This document shows, one piece after another, positions 1-5,045 of a stretch of DNA of 5,604 nucleotides; positions within the stretch are counted from its first letter, which is position 1, and every line of letters begins with the position of its first letter. This DNA comes from Candidatus Cloacimonadota bacterium. GTDB taxonomy: Bacteria; Cloacimonadota; Cloacimonadia; JGIOTU-2; B8-G9. The position numbers and the translations under genes are program-made. The stretch lies in assembly GCA_003647765.1 (NCBI GenBank), contig QMNM01000124.1:1-5604 (forward strand), written 5' to 3'. The notes under the pieces were generated by a model, which saw only the letters and a list, made by a program, of their open reading frames with translations, was not told where the DNA came from and made no database searches.

Positions 1-361
1 GTAGAATATATGAAAAGTGAAGTATAAGACAAAGGAGAGGTTTTAGGCATAATTAACCAATTAGTAAAAAATGAGTATATTCGCTTCAGGATAATATTGA
101 CAATATGTTTCACTTTGCTCTCTTTCATCTTAAGAACCAAATAAAAAAATCTCGAATTTCTCTGTCAAATTTTTCTTGGAAAAATTAAACGCGAACAAAT
201 CACTAACTCAACAAACTCATCGCAAAAGATAATTTTTATTTACACATTGTCATTGCGAACCATGATTTATTATGGTGAAGCGGTCTTGTCTTATTGGAAT
301 AGCACCACTTTTGCCTATTTTGCATAAGTCATTAAAAAACTATATGTAGGAGGAAAAAACA
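1..361. other. Intergenic region upstream of the PEBP lipoprotein gene
   Basis: No convincing gene is visible. The first 27 bases can be read on the + strand as eight codons followed by TAA, which could be the tail of a gene lying outside the window, but this is too short to support. An AAGGAGAG stretch near position 34 looks like a ribosome site but no ATG follows it usefully. An A/T stem-loop lies at 168-186 (AATTTTTC, loop TTG, GAAAAATT). A more structured repeat lies at 248-291 and is listed separately. A poor promoter-like pair (TTGCAT at 320-325, TATATG at 341-346, 15-base spacer) precedes the lipoprotein gene; it is not strong enough to call. Confidence 0.6.
248..291 (+). repeat. Two-stem palindromic repeat of the GTCATTGCGA...GAAGCRRTC type
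   Basis: The element can fold on the + strand. The outer stem is ATTGC (252-256) with GCGGT (280-284), five pairs of which two are G-U. An internal loop of GA against GAA follows. The inner stem is ACCATGAT (259-266) with ATTATGGT (269-276), eight pairs with one G-U, closed by a two-base TT loop. The flanks TGTCATTGCGA and GAAGCGGTC resemble a widely dispersed intergenic bacterial repeat that I recall as GTCATTGCGA...GAAGCAATC; this is memory, not a search. It lies about 70 bases upstream of the lipoprotein start and has no coding capacity. Confidence 0.6.
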
Positions 362-925
362 ATGAAACAACTTATTTCTACCATTGGGTTAATTATTCTG
401 ATTTGTATAATTGGCTGTAAAAAGGAAAAACAGGAAGAAGAGCAAAACAAAGCAGTTCCACAAGCGAAGATAGAAATTACAAGTTCAGCTTTCAGCTATG
501 GAGAAATGATACCCAAAAAATATACTGCTGATGGAGAAGATATTTCACCATCATTAAAATGGACAAAACTTCCAGAAGGGACAAAAAGCTTGGTTTTAAT
601 TTGCGATGATCCTGATGCTCCAATGAGAACATGGGTGCATTGGGTAATGTATGCTATTCCTCCTGAACAAGATAGTTTGCCAGAAGGCATTGGTAAAGAA
701 GCAGAAGTGTTAAATGGCATTAAACAAGGTAAAAATGACTTTCATAAGTTTGGTTATGGAGGTCCATCTCCACCAAAAGGTAAGCCACATCGCTATTATT
801 TCAGGTTATATGCTATAGACATTATTCCTGATTTAACTATTGGAGCAACAAAAAGCGATGTTATGAACGCAATCAAAGGACATATTATTGCACAAGGAAA
901 CTTGATGGCACGATACCAGAGGTGA
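362..925 (+). CDS. PEBP-family (YbhB/YbcL, Raf-kinase-inhibitor-like) lipoprotein
   Basis: The protein has 187 residues. It opens with a lipoprotein signal peptide: a basic start (MKQ), a hydrophobic stretch of residues 4-18 and a lipobox IIGC with the acceptor Cys at 19. A charged linker (about 20-35) comes next, then a complete phosphatidylethanolamine-binding-protein domain (about 36-187). The family's anion-pocket motifs are present: DDPDAP at 82-87, the HW pair at 93-94, and the GYGGPSPPKGKPHRY segment at 131-145 with His143. Known relatives bind small anionic or phosphorylated ligands; the cellular role in bacteria is unclear, so no pathway is assigned. The start is well supported by GGAGG at 349-353, eight bases upstream, and by the signal peptide. 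The gene stands alone on the + strand and ends one base from the stop of the convergent thyX. Lipidation would place it on the periplasmic or outer face of a membrane, unlike cytosolic YbhB of E. coli. Confidence 0.92.
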   Translation: MKQLISTIGLIILICIIGCKKEKQEEEQNKAVPQAKIEITSSAFSYGEMIPKKYTADGEDISPSLKWTKLPEGTKSLVLICDDPDAPMRTWVHWVMYAIPPEQDSLPEGIGKEAEVLNGIKQGKNDFHKFGYGGPSPPKGKPHRYYFRLYAIDIIPDLTIGATKSDVMNAIKGHIIAQGNLMARYQR

Positions 926-926
926 A

Positions 927-2375
927 CTATAAAGTTGATCCATATAAACCAGAATAGATATTCTCAAATTGGTCTTTGCCACAAACTAACATTGTAGAAA
1001 GTGGCAACTTATCTTTACAGATTCTTACTATTTGTTCGGCAATATTTCTAATTTCCCATTGAGAATGTGTATCTTCTCTCAATCTTGAAAAATGATATAG
1101 TTCTCGCACATTGAGCTTGAAAATAACACTTCTGCGATGAGCATTAGTTAAAATATACGGTGCTACTCTGGGAAATATATCCTGTATTTTGTAGAAAGTT
1201 TCATTAGTTACATTCATTATTTCTATGAATTTTTTCTTTTCGTCTATCTTTTCAATTGATTGTGGAATTGTGTATCCAAAATCAGGATGGTAAGGAGCAG
1301 AAATAATAGTACTCATACGATGCCGTTTTAATTGAGCAAAGCAACTGGCACTACAAAGAATCTGAAAAGTAAAGTCCGCTAATTCAAATTCTCGTGGGAC
1401 AGGATCAAAGGATTTTATCTCTTGTAAAATTTCCTTAAATAGCTCTTTCTTTTCTGCAACACTTTTATTTCGTAGATTTTCCTTTATCTTTTGGAAGCCA
1501 TTGTAACTATTTCTAAATAGAATTGCTGATAATATTTTATCATCGCCATCTTCGTCATAATCAAGTAGCTGCACATTTTTAGCATGGTGAAATATTGATT
1601 CTATGTTGCCTTCTTTGGCCTTAAAATTGGAATAGCAGAAATTTGAATTTCTCTTATCAAATTCAGATGGTATAATATATCTAACTAAGGAAGGAGCAAT
1701 ATTTTTTACTTGATTATACATCTTGTCAGCAATTATTTTCCCTTCTGTTAATCCACAAGCAAATAGTCGTTTCAATAATCGTTCCAGATTCCGAGCATTG
1801 ATTGTTATGCCCATCTGGGTCTCTGTGCTTAAACATACTACATATCTGGCATCCTGTTTTGCTTTCTCATCCACAGCTCTTCGTGTATAATTATTGCAAA
1901 GAGTCCTTCTAAAATATTCTTTTAGTTTATCATACAAATATAAGTATGTTTGATTTTGCTGTTCAATAGTATTGATAAAATTTTGTTTTATTGGATAATT
2001 GACAAGTTCTGGTGGCAGAACAAAATCTCCATATAAAGTAATATATCTTTGTGATTTTTCTGTAAAAGAGACAAGCCGTGACCTTTGAATAAATTCGGTT
2101 ATATACCGAGAAATTCCAATCAGGTCAAAGTTAAATACAGAATGCTCAGCTATGGAACTATGCCCCATTTCAAAAATTATTCTCTGATTTGAATTACGGG
2201 CTTTAGTTATATTATGTATGGATAATCGCCGCAACTCATCAACTGATTTTGAATACCGACTTATCCTTGCATAAGCAGAAGAAATGGTTTCTGGTGTTAG
2301 AACTTCTCCTGATATTGTTTTATAATCTTGTAATAGGTTTATGTCTAAATTATATCCAGCTAAAATTATTTTCAT
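927..2375 (-). CDS. thyX: Tandem (two-module) flavin-dependent thymidylate synthase ThyX
   Basis: ThyX makes dTMP from dUMP with methylenetetrahydrofolate, FAD and NADPH. This protein has 482 residues, about twice the usual 220-250, and two ThyX-like modules are visible. Module 1 has GHSSIAEH (71-78), then RSR (98-100) in place of the signature RHR, followed by an intact S103, E106, S108 and R110-Y111. Its last motif is only partly kept (TINARNLERLL, 191-201). Module 2 has FELADFTF (330-337), RHRMS (351-355) but no downstream ExSxRY. It keeps NAHRR (411-415), NVRELYHFSRLR (422-433) and HSQWEIR (437-443). An active ThyX site is built between subunits, so the halves probably complement each other; that is inference. 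Long ThyX proteins are known in chlamydiae, from memory. The MKIILAGYNLD N-terminus fits the family, though no clear Shine-Dalgarno sequence precedes the ATG (bases just upstream read TATAGAACCTT). Converges on the PEBP gene. Confidence 0.88.
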   Translation of the reverse strand: MKIILAGYNLDINLLQDYKTISGEVLTPETISSAYARISRYSKSVDELRRLSIHNITKARNSNQRIIFEMGHSSIAEHSVFNFDLIGISRYITEFIQRSRLVSFTEKSQRYITLYGDFVLPPELVNYPIKQNFINTIEQQNQTYLYLYDKLKEYFRRTLCNNYTRRAVDEKAKQDARYVVCLSTETQMGITINARNLERLLKRLFACGLTEGKIIADKMYNQVKNIAPSLVRYIIPSEFDKRNSNFCYSNFKAKEGNIESIFHHAKNVQLLDYDEDGDDKILSAILFRNSYNGFQKIKENLRNKSVAEKKELFKEILQEIKSFDPVPREFELADFTFQILCSASCFAQLKRHRMSTIISAPYHPDFGYTIPQSIEKIDEKKKFIEIMNVTNETFYKIQDIFPRVAPYILTNAHRRSVIFKLNVRELYHFSRLREDTHSQWEIRNIAEQIVRICKDKLPLSTMLVCGKDQFENIYSGLYGSTL

Positions 2376-2455
2376 AAGGTTCTATATAATCATCAACAAT
2401 ATCAATATAGTTCTTTGTAAAGTTAGTTTTGATAGATTTTTAATTATATTTTTAA

Positions 2456-2479
2456 TCCCGATATCCTGACAAGTCGGGA
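2456..2479. repeat. Stem-loop, TCCCGA...TCGGGA
   Basis: A six-base perfect stem, TCCCGA (2456-2461) with TCGGGA (2474-2479), closes a 12-base loop. It lies five bases before the CCCAC hairpin block at 2484. It has no T-run on either side that would make it a good terminator. Probably another dispersed intergenic palindrome. Confidence 0.5.
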
Positions 2480-2483
2480 GGAT

Positions 2484-2628
2484 AGAAGCCCACGATTTTA
2501 ATCGTGGGTAAGAAAGCAAAGAACTCATCTATTAACCATTTTAATGGTTTTTTAATATTGTAAAACCGTTGAAACGGTTATAAATATATCGTTCTACGTT
2601 CACCCCACAACTGAAGTTGTGGGCTTCT
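2484..2628. repeat. Nested hairpin cluster bounded by an AGAAGCCCAC inverted repeat
   Basis: Four perfect small-loop hairpins occur in order. (a) 2489-2508: CCCACGATT, loop TT, then its complement. (b) 2534-2549: AACCATT, loop TT, AATGGTT. (c) 2564-2579: AACCGTT, loop GA, AACGGTT. (d) 2604-2623: CCCACAACT, loop GA, then its complement. The two outer hairpins share CCCAC feet and nine-base stems and face opposite ways, so AGAAGCCCAC at the left edge (2484-2493) is mirrored by GTGGGCTTCT at the right edge (2619-2628). The two inner hairpins share AACC feet and seven-base stems. Hairpin (b) is followed on the + strand by a run of six T, but no + strand gene ends here. The CCCAC hairpins with AGAAG flanks recall the subterminal hairpins of IS200/IS605 elements, so a transposase-less relic is possible. 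Dispersed REP-like repeats are the alternative. Confidence 0.7.
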
Positions 2629-2716
2629 GTCTATCAATCAGAATTTACTTTACAGTGCAGTAGTTCTTGTTTGTAAGAAAATATTATCTTATTGCAGTTT
2701 ATAATATCGCTATAAA

Positions 2717-3670
2717 TTAGCTATCTGTATCTTCAATAAGTGTAAAATGTTTATCTGGAATTGGCAAATTTAGGGCTGTTTTTAAGGCAATTATAGCAAC
2801 TTCTATTTGCTTCTCGTCTGGTTCCTTAGTAGTAATGTATTGCAGTAACAGTCCAGGGAATGTAAATATCTTAACTAATGGATGATTGATATTTTTTCCT
2901 GAGAATTTTAATACTTCGTAAGAAATGCCAGATATCAATGGCAAAAATAAAAGATGAATTAGTATTCTAAGAGGTAGAGGAGGAATTTTCCATAACACAC
3001 TAACAATAGAGTCCAATATTGAAAAAATAAGTATAGCAATAACTAAAACGATAAAGATAAAACTGGTACCACACCGGGGATGTTTTGTGCCATATTTTAG
3101 AGTATGCTCAAAATTAAGGTTTTCTTGATGTTCATAAGCAAATACAGATTTATGTTCAGCACCGTGAAACTCAAAAATACGTCTAACTTCTTTGAATAAA
3201 CTGATTACCCAAATATAAGCAACAAAAACAACAATTCTAAAAATACCTGCAATTATATTGAAGCTAAATGTCTTCTCTCCTAATTTTAGCCAGTATGCTG
3301 ATTTATATGGCAAATATACAAAGATAAGGAACGCTAAACCAAAAGCAAACATATAAGTCAATGTGCTCCACAGTTTAGAATTTTTTTTCACATTATCATC
3401 ATTGCTTTTTTCATGTTCCATTGCTTGTTCAGCAGAGAAATTTAATGACTTAAAACCGATTATCATCATTTCAATCAGAGAGACAAATCCTCTAATAATA
3501 GGCAGACCAAAAATTCTTTTCCTTTTAGTTAGAGATATAAATTTCTCTTTTTTAACAAGAATCTCTCCATTTGCTCGGCGGATAGCAGTAGCAATATTTT
3601 CTGGTCCGCGCATCATTACACCTTCAATAACTGCTTGACCGCCAACTGCAAGTTCAGGCCTTTCATTCAT
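2717..3670 (-). CDS. DUF1385 (YqhQ-like) integral membrane protein
   Basis: The protein has 317 residues, near the usual family length. The family N-terminal signature GGQAVIEGVMMRGP is at residues 10-23, followed by a basic segment with a short hydrophobic stretch (about 54-75). Likely membrane segments are at about 103-120, 138-158, 203-226 and 232-252, with a possible fifth at 264-280. Two conserved family motifs lie between the second and third: EFHGAEHKS (167-175) and HPRCGTS (197-203). Their His, Glu and Cys residues could bind metal, but that is inference. The function of the family is not established; YqhQ of Bacillus subtilis is the best-known member. It starts nine bases after the rpmE stop, so the two genes should share a transcript and may be translationally coupled. 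No Shine-Dalgarno sequence is visible in that gap. In many bacteria this gene sits between rpmE and prfA; here prfA does not follow. Confidence 0.88.
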   Translation of the reverse strand: MNERPELAVGGQAVIEGVMMRGPENIATAIRRANGEILVKKEKFISLTKRKRIFGLPIIRGFVSLIEMMIIGFKSLNFSAEQAMEHEKSNDDNVKKNSKLWSTLTYMFAFGLAFLIFVYLPYKSAYWLKLGEKTFSFNIIAGIFRIVVFVAYIWVISLFKEVRRIFEFHGAEHKSVFAYEHQENLNFEHTLKYGTKHPRCGTSFIFIVLVIAILIFSILDSIVSVLWKIPPLPLRILIHLLFLPLISGISYEVLKFSGKNINHPLVKIFTFPGLLLQYITTKEPDEKQIEVAIIALKTALNLPIPDKHFTLIEDTDS

Positions 3671-3679
3671 AATTTTATA

Positions 3680-3907
3680 TTAGCTCTTTTTCTGTACTTT
3701 TTCTTTATTATATTTAGCATACTTACGGCGGAATCGCTCAATTCTACCCGCACTATCAATTATCTTCTTCTGTCCTGTGAAGAACGGATGACATTTAGAG
3801 CATATCTCCACATTGATCTCTGGCAAAGTTGACCTAGTCTCAAAAGTATTTCCACAAGCACACTTTACTATTGACTTCTGATATTTAGGATGAATCCCTT
3901 TTTTCAT
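3680..3907 (-). CDS. rpmE: 50S ribosomal protein L31, zinc-binding (C+) type
   Basis: L31 is a component of the large ribosomal subunit that contacts the small subunit. The 75-residue product begins MKKGIHPKY, the usual L31 opening. It has the four zinc ligands of the C+ form: Cys16 and Cys18 in CAC, and Cys36 and Cys39 in CSKC. The downstream HPFFTGQ (40-46) and the basic [10 protein letters not shown] (54-63) are also typical. The start is supported by AGGAG at 3914-3918, six bases from the ATG. It is the first gene of a minus-strand pair with the DUF1385 gene. Zinc-dependent L31 is replaced by a zinc-free paralogue under zinc starvation in some bacteria; nothing here shows whether this organism has one. 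Confidence 0.97.
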   Translation of the reverse strand: MKKGIHPKYQKSIVKCACGNTFETRSTLPEINVEICSKCHPFFTGQKKIIDSAGRIERFRRKYAKYNKEKVQKKS

Positions 3908-3927
3908 AACTTACTCCTATAAAATAT

Positions 3928-3958
3928 ATTATAATAATGGATATTAAAAAGATTACAA
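3928..3958 (-). promoter_or_regulatory. Possible sigma-70-like promoter for rpmE
   Basis: On the minus strand a perfect TATAAT lies at 3933-3928 and TTGTAA at 3958-3953, with a 19-base spacer, two longer than ideal. Transcription would start near 3920, just upstream of the rpmE ribosome site. The region is very A/T-rich, so chance matches are common. Confidence 0.3.
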
Positions 3959-4126
3959 AAGAAGAAAGTATATTTTTTTGAGTCAATTTTTTTCTTATAT
4001 GAATAATATTAAACCACATTCTCCAACCGTTATGAATTATGTTCAGATATAATATTTGACATTGAATATAATTAAATTCTTGTTTGCAGAATACTGATGT
4101 TATTATTTTTTTGCAACAGAGATTTA

Positions 4127-4159
4127 TCCAGTGTAATAAATTCTTCGTATTACACTGGA
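4127..4159. repeat. Perfect 12-bp stem-loop with nine-base loop
   Basis: TCCAGTGTAATA (4127-4138) is exactly complementary to TATTACACTGGA (4148-4159), with the loop AATTCTTCG (4139-4147). No T-run follows on either strand, so it does not look like an intrinsic terminator. It lies about 105 bases before the Gx-transporter start and about 220 bases upstream of rpmE. It may be a dispersed repeat, a protein-binding site, or a structure in a long leader. Confidence 0.65.
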
Positions 4160-4264
4160 CAGGCAGATGGCACAGAGAGAAATTTATGGACACTGAGTAA
4201 TATAAAATAAGTTATAAAAGTTATATTTTTTATCTTATGGTAGCATCTTTCTTGTATAAATTAT

Positions 4265-4807
4265 ATGGGAAATAATTATCATAAATTAGTATTATTAGCC
4301 ATTTTTACAGCAATTGCATCTTTGCTTTTCTTAGTAGAAAATTTAATCCCAAAACCATTACCATTCTTGCGCATTGGATTGGCAAATATATTGGTCATTT
4401 TAGTATTAGTTTTAATCGGATATAAAGAAGCATTGTTAATTACTGTTACCAAAACAGTATTAGGCAGTTTTTTCTCTGGCTTATTATTTTCGCCAACCAT
4501 CATTTTATCGTTAGGCAGTAGCATTGTTAGTTTAACCATAATGTTTATTGCATTAAAATCAAAAATCAGTTTTAGTTTAATCGGAATTAGTATTTTAGGT
4601 GCATTTTCCCACAATGCTATGCAATTGTTTTTGGTCTATATTTTGCTTATTAAAGAAGTTAGGATATTTTATTTATTCCCAGTATTAAGTATAATTGCAT
4701 TGATTTCTGGATTTATCACTGGAATAATCGCTTATACAAGTTATCCCAAATTGAAAAGATCTTGCGACGGTGTAAACACCGAGGCTGAGTCAATAAAAGA
4801 ACGCTAA
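4265..4807 (+). CDS. Gx transporter family / heptaprenyl diphosphate synthase component I-like membrane protein
   Basis: The 180-residue product is almost entirely hydrophobic, with about five or six membrane segments (roughly 8-26, 38-52, 56-75, 78-97, 104-128 and 135-157). Its family-typical motifs are ENLIPKPLPFLRIGLANI (25-42), the KTVLGSFFSGLLFSP segment (63-77) and the GAFSHNAMQL segment (112-121). It belongs to the family annotated as Gx transporter or heptaprenyl diphosphate synthase component I. The fold resembles small substrate-binding transporter subunits of the ECF type, and the substrate is not known. The older enzyme name rests on a partner role in Gram-positives and need not apply. 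No partner (prenyl synthase, NusG-like or FMN-binding protein) is nearby. The start has no Shine-Dalgarno sequence and ATG is the only reasonable choice before LVLLAIFTAIASLL. The last residues, about 167-176, are encoded by a hairpin repeat (4764-4791), so the C-terminal tail is probably not ancestral. Confidence 0.82.
   Translation: MGNNYHKLVLLAIFTAIASLLFLVENLIPKPLPFLRIGLANILVILVLVLIGYKEALLITVTKTVLGSFFSGLLFSPTIILSLGSSIVSLTIMFIALKSKISFSLIGISILGAFSHNAMQLFLVYILLIKEVRIFYLFPVLSIIALISGFITGIIAYTSYPKLKRSCDGVNTEAESIKER
4764..4791 (+). repeat. Hairpin repeat, family A copy 1, inside the 3' end of the Gx-transporter gene
   Basis: The 28-base unit reads GCGA, then CGGTGT, loop AA, ACACCG, then AGGCTGAGTC. 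The six-base stem is perfect (4768-4773 with 4776-4781). A second copy of the same length lies in opposite orientation at 4894-4921 with the same flanks and loop but a different stem. This copy encodes residues 167-176 of the upstream gene, in frame. Confidence 0.7.
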
Positions 4808-4821
4808 AGCATCCTATTAGC

Positions 4822-4851
4822 CACAAAATTACACGAAAACACACAAAACCT
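4822..4851 (+). repeat. Three-unit 10-bp tandem repeat, CACRAAA with phased A-tracts
   Basis: CACAAAATTA, CACGAAAACA and CACAAAACCT begin at 4822, 4832 and 4842, an exact 10-base period. Each carries four A in a row, so the A-tracts are in phase with the DNA helix and could bend it. The block is flanked by near-identical TTAGCCACAAA (4817-4827) and TTAGCTACAAA (4854-4864). Confidence 0.55.
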
Positions 4852-4869
4852 TGTTAGCTACAAATAAAT

Positions 4870-4893
4870 AGCGTCCTTTAGAACGCTTTCTTT
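4870..4893 (+). terminator. Possible intrinsic terminator of the Gx-transporter gene
   Basis: AGCGTCCT (4870-4877) pairs with AGAACGCT (4880-4887) with one C-A mismatch and a two-base loop, and the sequence continues TTCTTT (4888-4893). It begins 62 bases after the stop. The tight loop and the interrupted T-run make it imperfect, and it may simply be another repeat hairpin of this cluster. Confidence 0.4.
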
Positions 4894-4921
4894 GACTTAG
4901 CGTGTGGATTTATCCACTCGC
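4894..4921 (-). repeat. Hairpin repeat, family A copy 2
   Basis: Read on the minus strand this is GCGA, then GTGGAT, loop AA, ATCCAC, then ACGCTAAGTC. It matches the copy at 4764-4791 in length, in the GCGA and A[GC]GCT[GA]AGTC flanks and in the AA loop. Its six-base stem differs but is still perfectly paired. The outer GCG and CGC also pair across one T-T mismatch. It lies in the argF leader region. Confidence 0.7.
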
Positions 4922-4944
4922 AATTAGTTTGAACTTATACCGTA

Positions 4945-4981
4945 AAACCCGACTCGAGTTCAAAGAACCCGAGTCGAGTTT
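4945..4981. repeat. 17-position stem with three-base loop upstream of argF
   Basis: AAACCCGACTCGAGTTC (4945-4961) folds onto GAACCCGAGTCGAGTTT (4965-4981) around the loop AAA. Fifteen pairs are Watson-Crick and two are C-A mismatches on the + strand (4957 with 4969, 4949 with 4977). In a minus-strand RNA both become G-U pairs, so the stem would be continuous. No T-run follows on the + strand. The two arms are also near-direct repeats (AACCCGASTCGAGTT). Confidence 0.7.
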
Positions 4982-4995
4982 CTGTGAAAAAAAAA

Positions 4996-5014
4996 ATCCC
5001 GTAGGGATGAAATA
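4996..5014 (+). repeat. GTA-loop hairpin repeat, family B copy 1
   Basis: ATCCC (4996-5000), loop GTA, GGGAT (5004-5008), then GAAATA, and four bases later TAGC. It shares this plan with the copy at 5046-5064. Confidence 0.65.
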
Positions 5015-5045
5015 CTCGTAGCAATAATTACAATAGCAAATCATA

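Larger units (their letters stand above)
2376..2716. other. Non-coding block between thyX and the DUF1385 gene, carrying five hairpins
   Basis: This 341-base gap lies downstream of the DUF1385 gene and upstream of thyX, both on the minus strand. I see no open reading frame worth calling. The middle (2456-2628) is filled with palindromes, listed separately, and the flanks (2376-2455 and 2629-2716) are plain A/T-rich DNA. The thyX promoter should lie in 2376-2460 but no good -35/-10 pair is apparent. The gap separates thyX from the rpmE-DUF1385 operon, so thyX is probably transcribed on its own. Confidence 0.65.
3908..4264. other. Divergent intergenic region between rpmE and the Gx-transporter gene
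   Basis: This 357-base gap should hold promoters for both neighbouring genes. It is strongly A/T-rich. A minus-strand frame is open across 3885-4193, but it overlaps the start of rpmE, has no family resemblance and runs through a perfect stem-loop, so I do not call a gene. The clearest structure is the stem-loop at 4127-4159. On the + strand TATAAA at 4255-4260 ends only four bases before the Gx-transporter ATG; if it is a real -10 box the mRNA would be leaderless. Confidence 0.6.

Noticed and set aside
97-125. TTGACA near the left end
   Set aside because: No -10-like sequence stands at a proper distance and no gene follows closely.
496-720. Minus-strand frame inside the PEBP gene
   Set aside because: It lies wholly antisense to a conserved domain and has no independent support.
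2456-2628. CRISPR array or intrinsic terminator in the hairpin block
   Set aside because: The palindromes differ in sequence and spacing, so they are not CRISPR repeats. The only good T-run (2548-2553) is on the + strand, where no gene ends.
3363-3832. Two plus-strand frames opposite the DUF1385 and rpmE genes
   Set aside because: They are antisense to two well-supported conserved genes and have no motif of their own.
4056-4072. TTGACA followed by TATAAT in the rpmE/Gx-transporter gap
   Set aside because: Both boxes are perfect, but only five bases separate them, so they cannot serve as one promoter.
3885-4193. Open minus-strand frame of 102 codons upstream of rpmE
   Set aside because: It overlaps the rpmE start by 23 bases, resembles no family, passes through a perfect stem-loop and has the mixed composition of translated A/T-rich spacer. 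Its hydrophobic C-terminal stretch follows from A/T richness.
4279-4614. Minus-strand frame inside the Gx-transporter gene
   Set aside because: It is the complement of a hydrophobic membrane protein gene and shows no recognisable motif.
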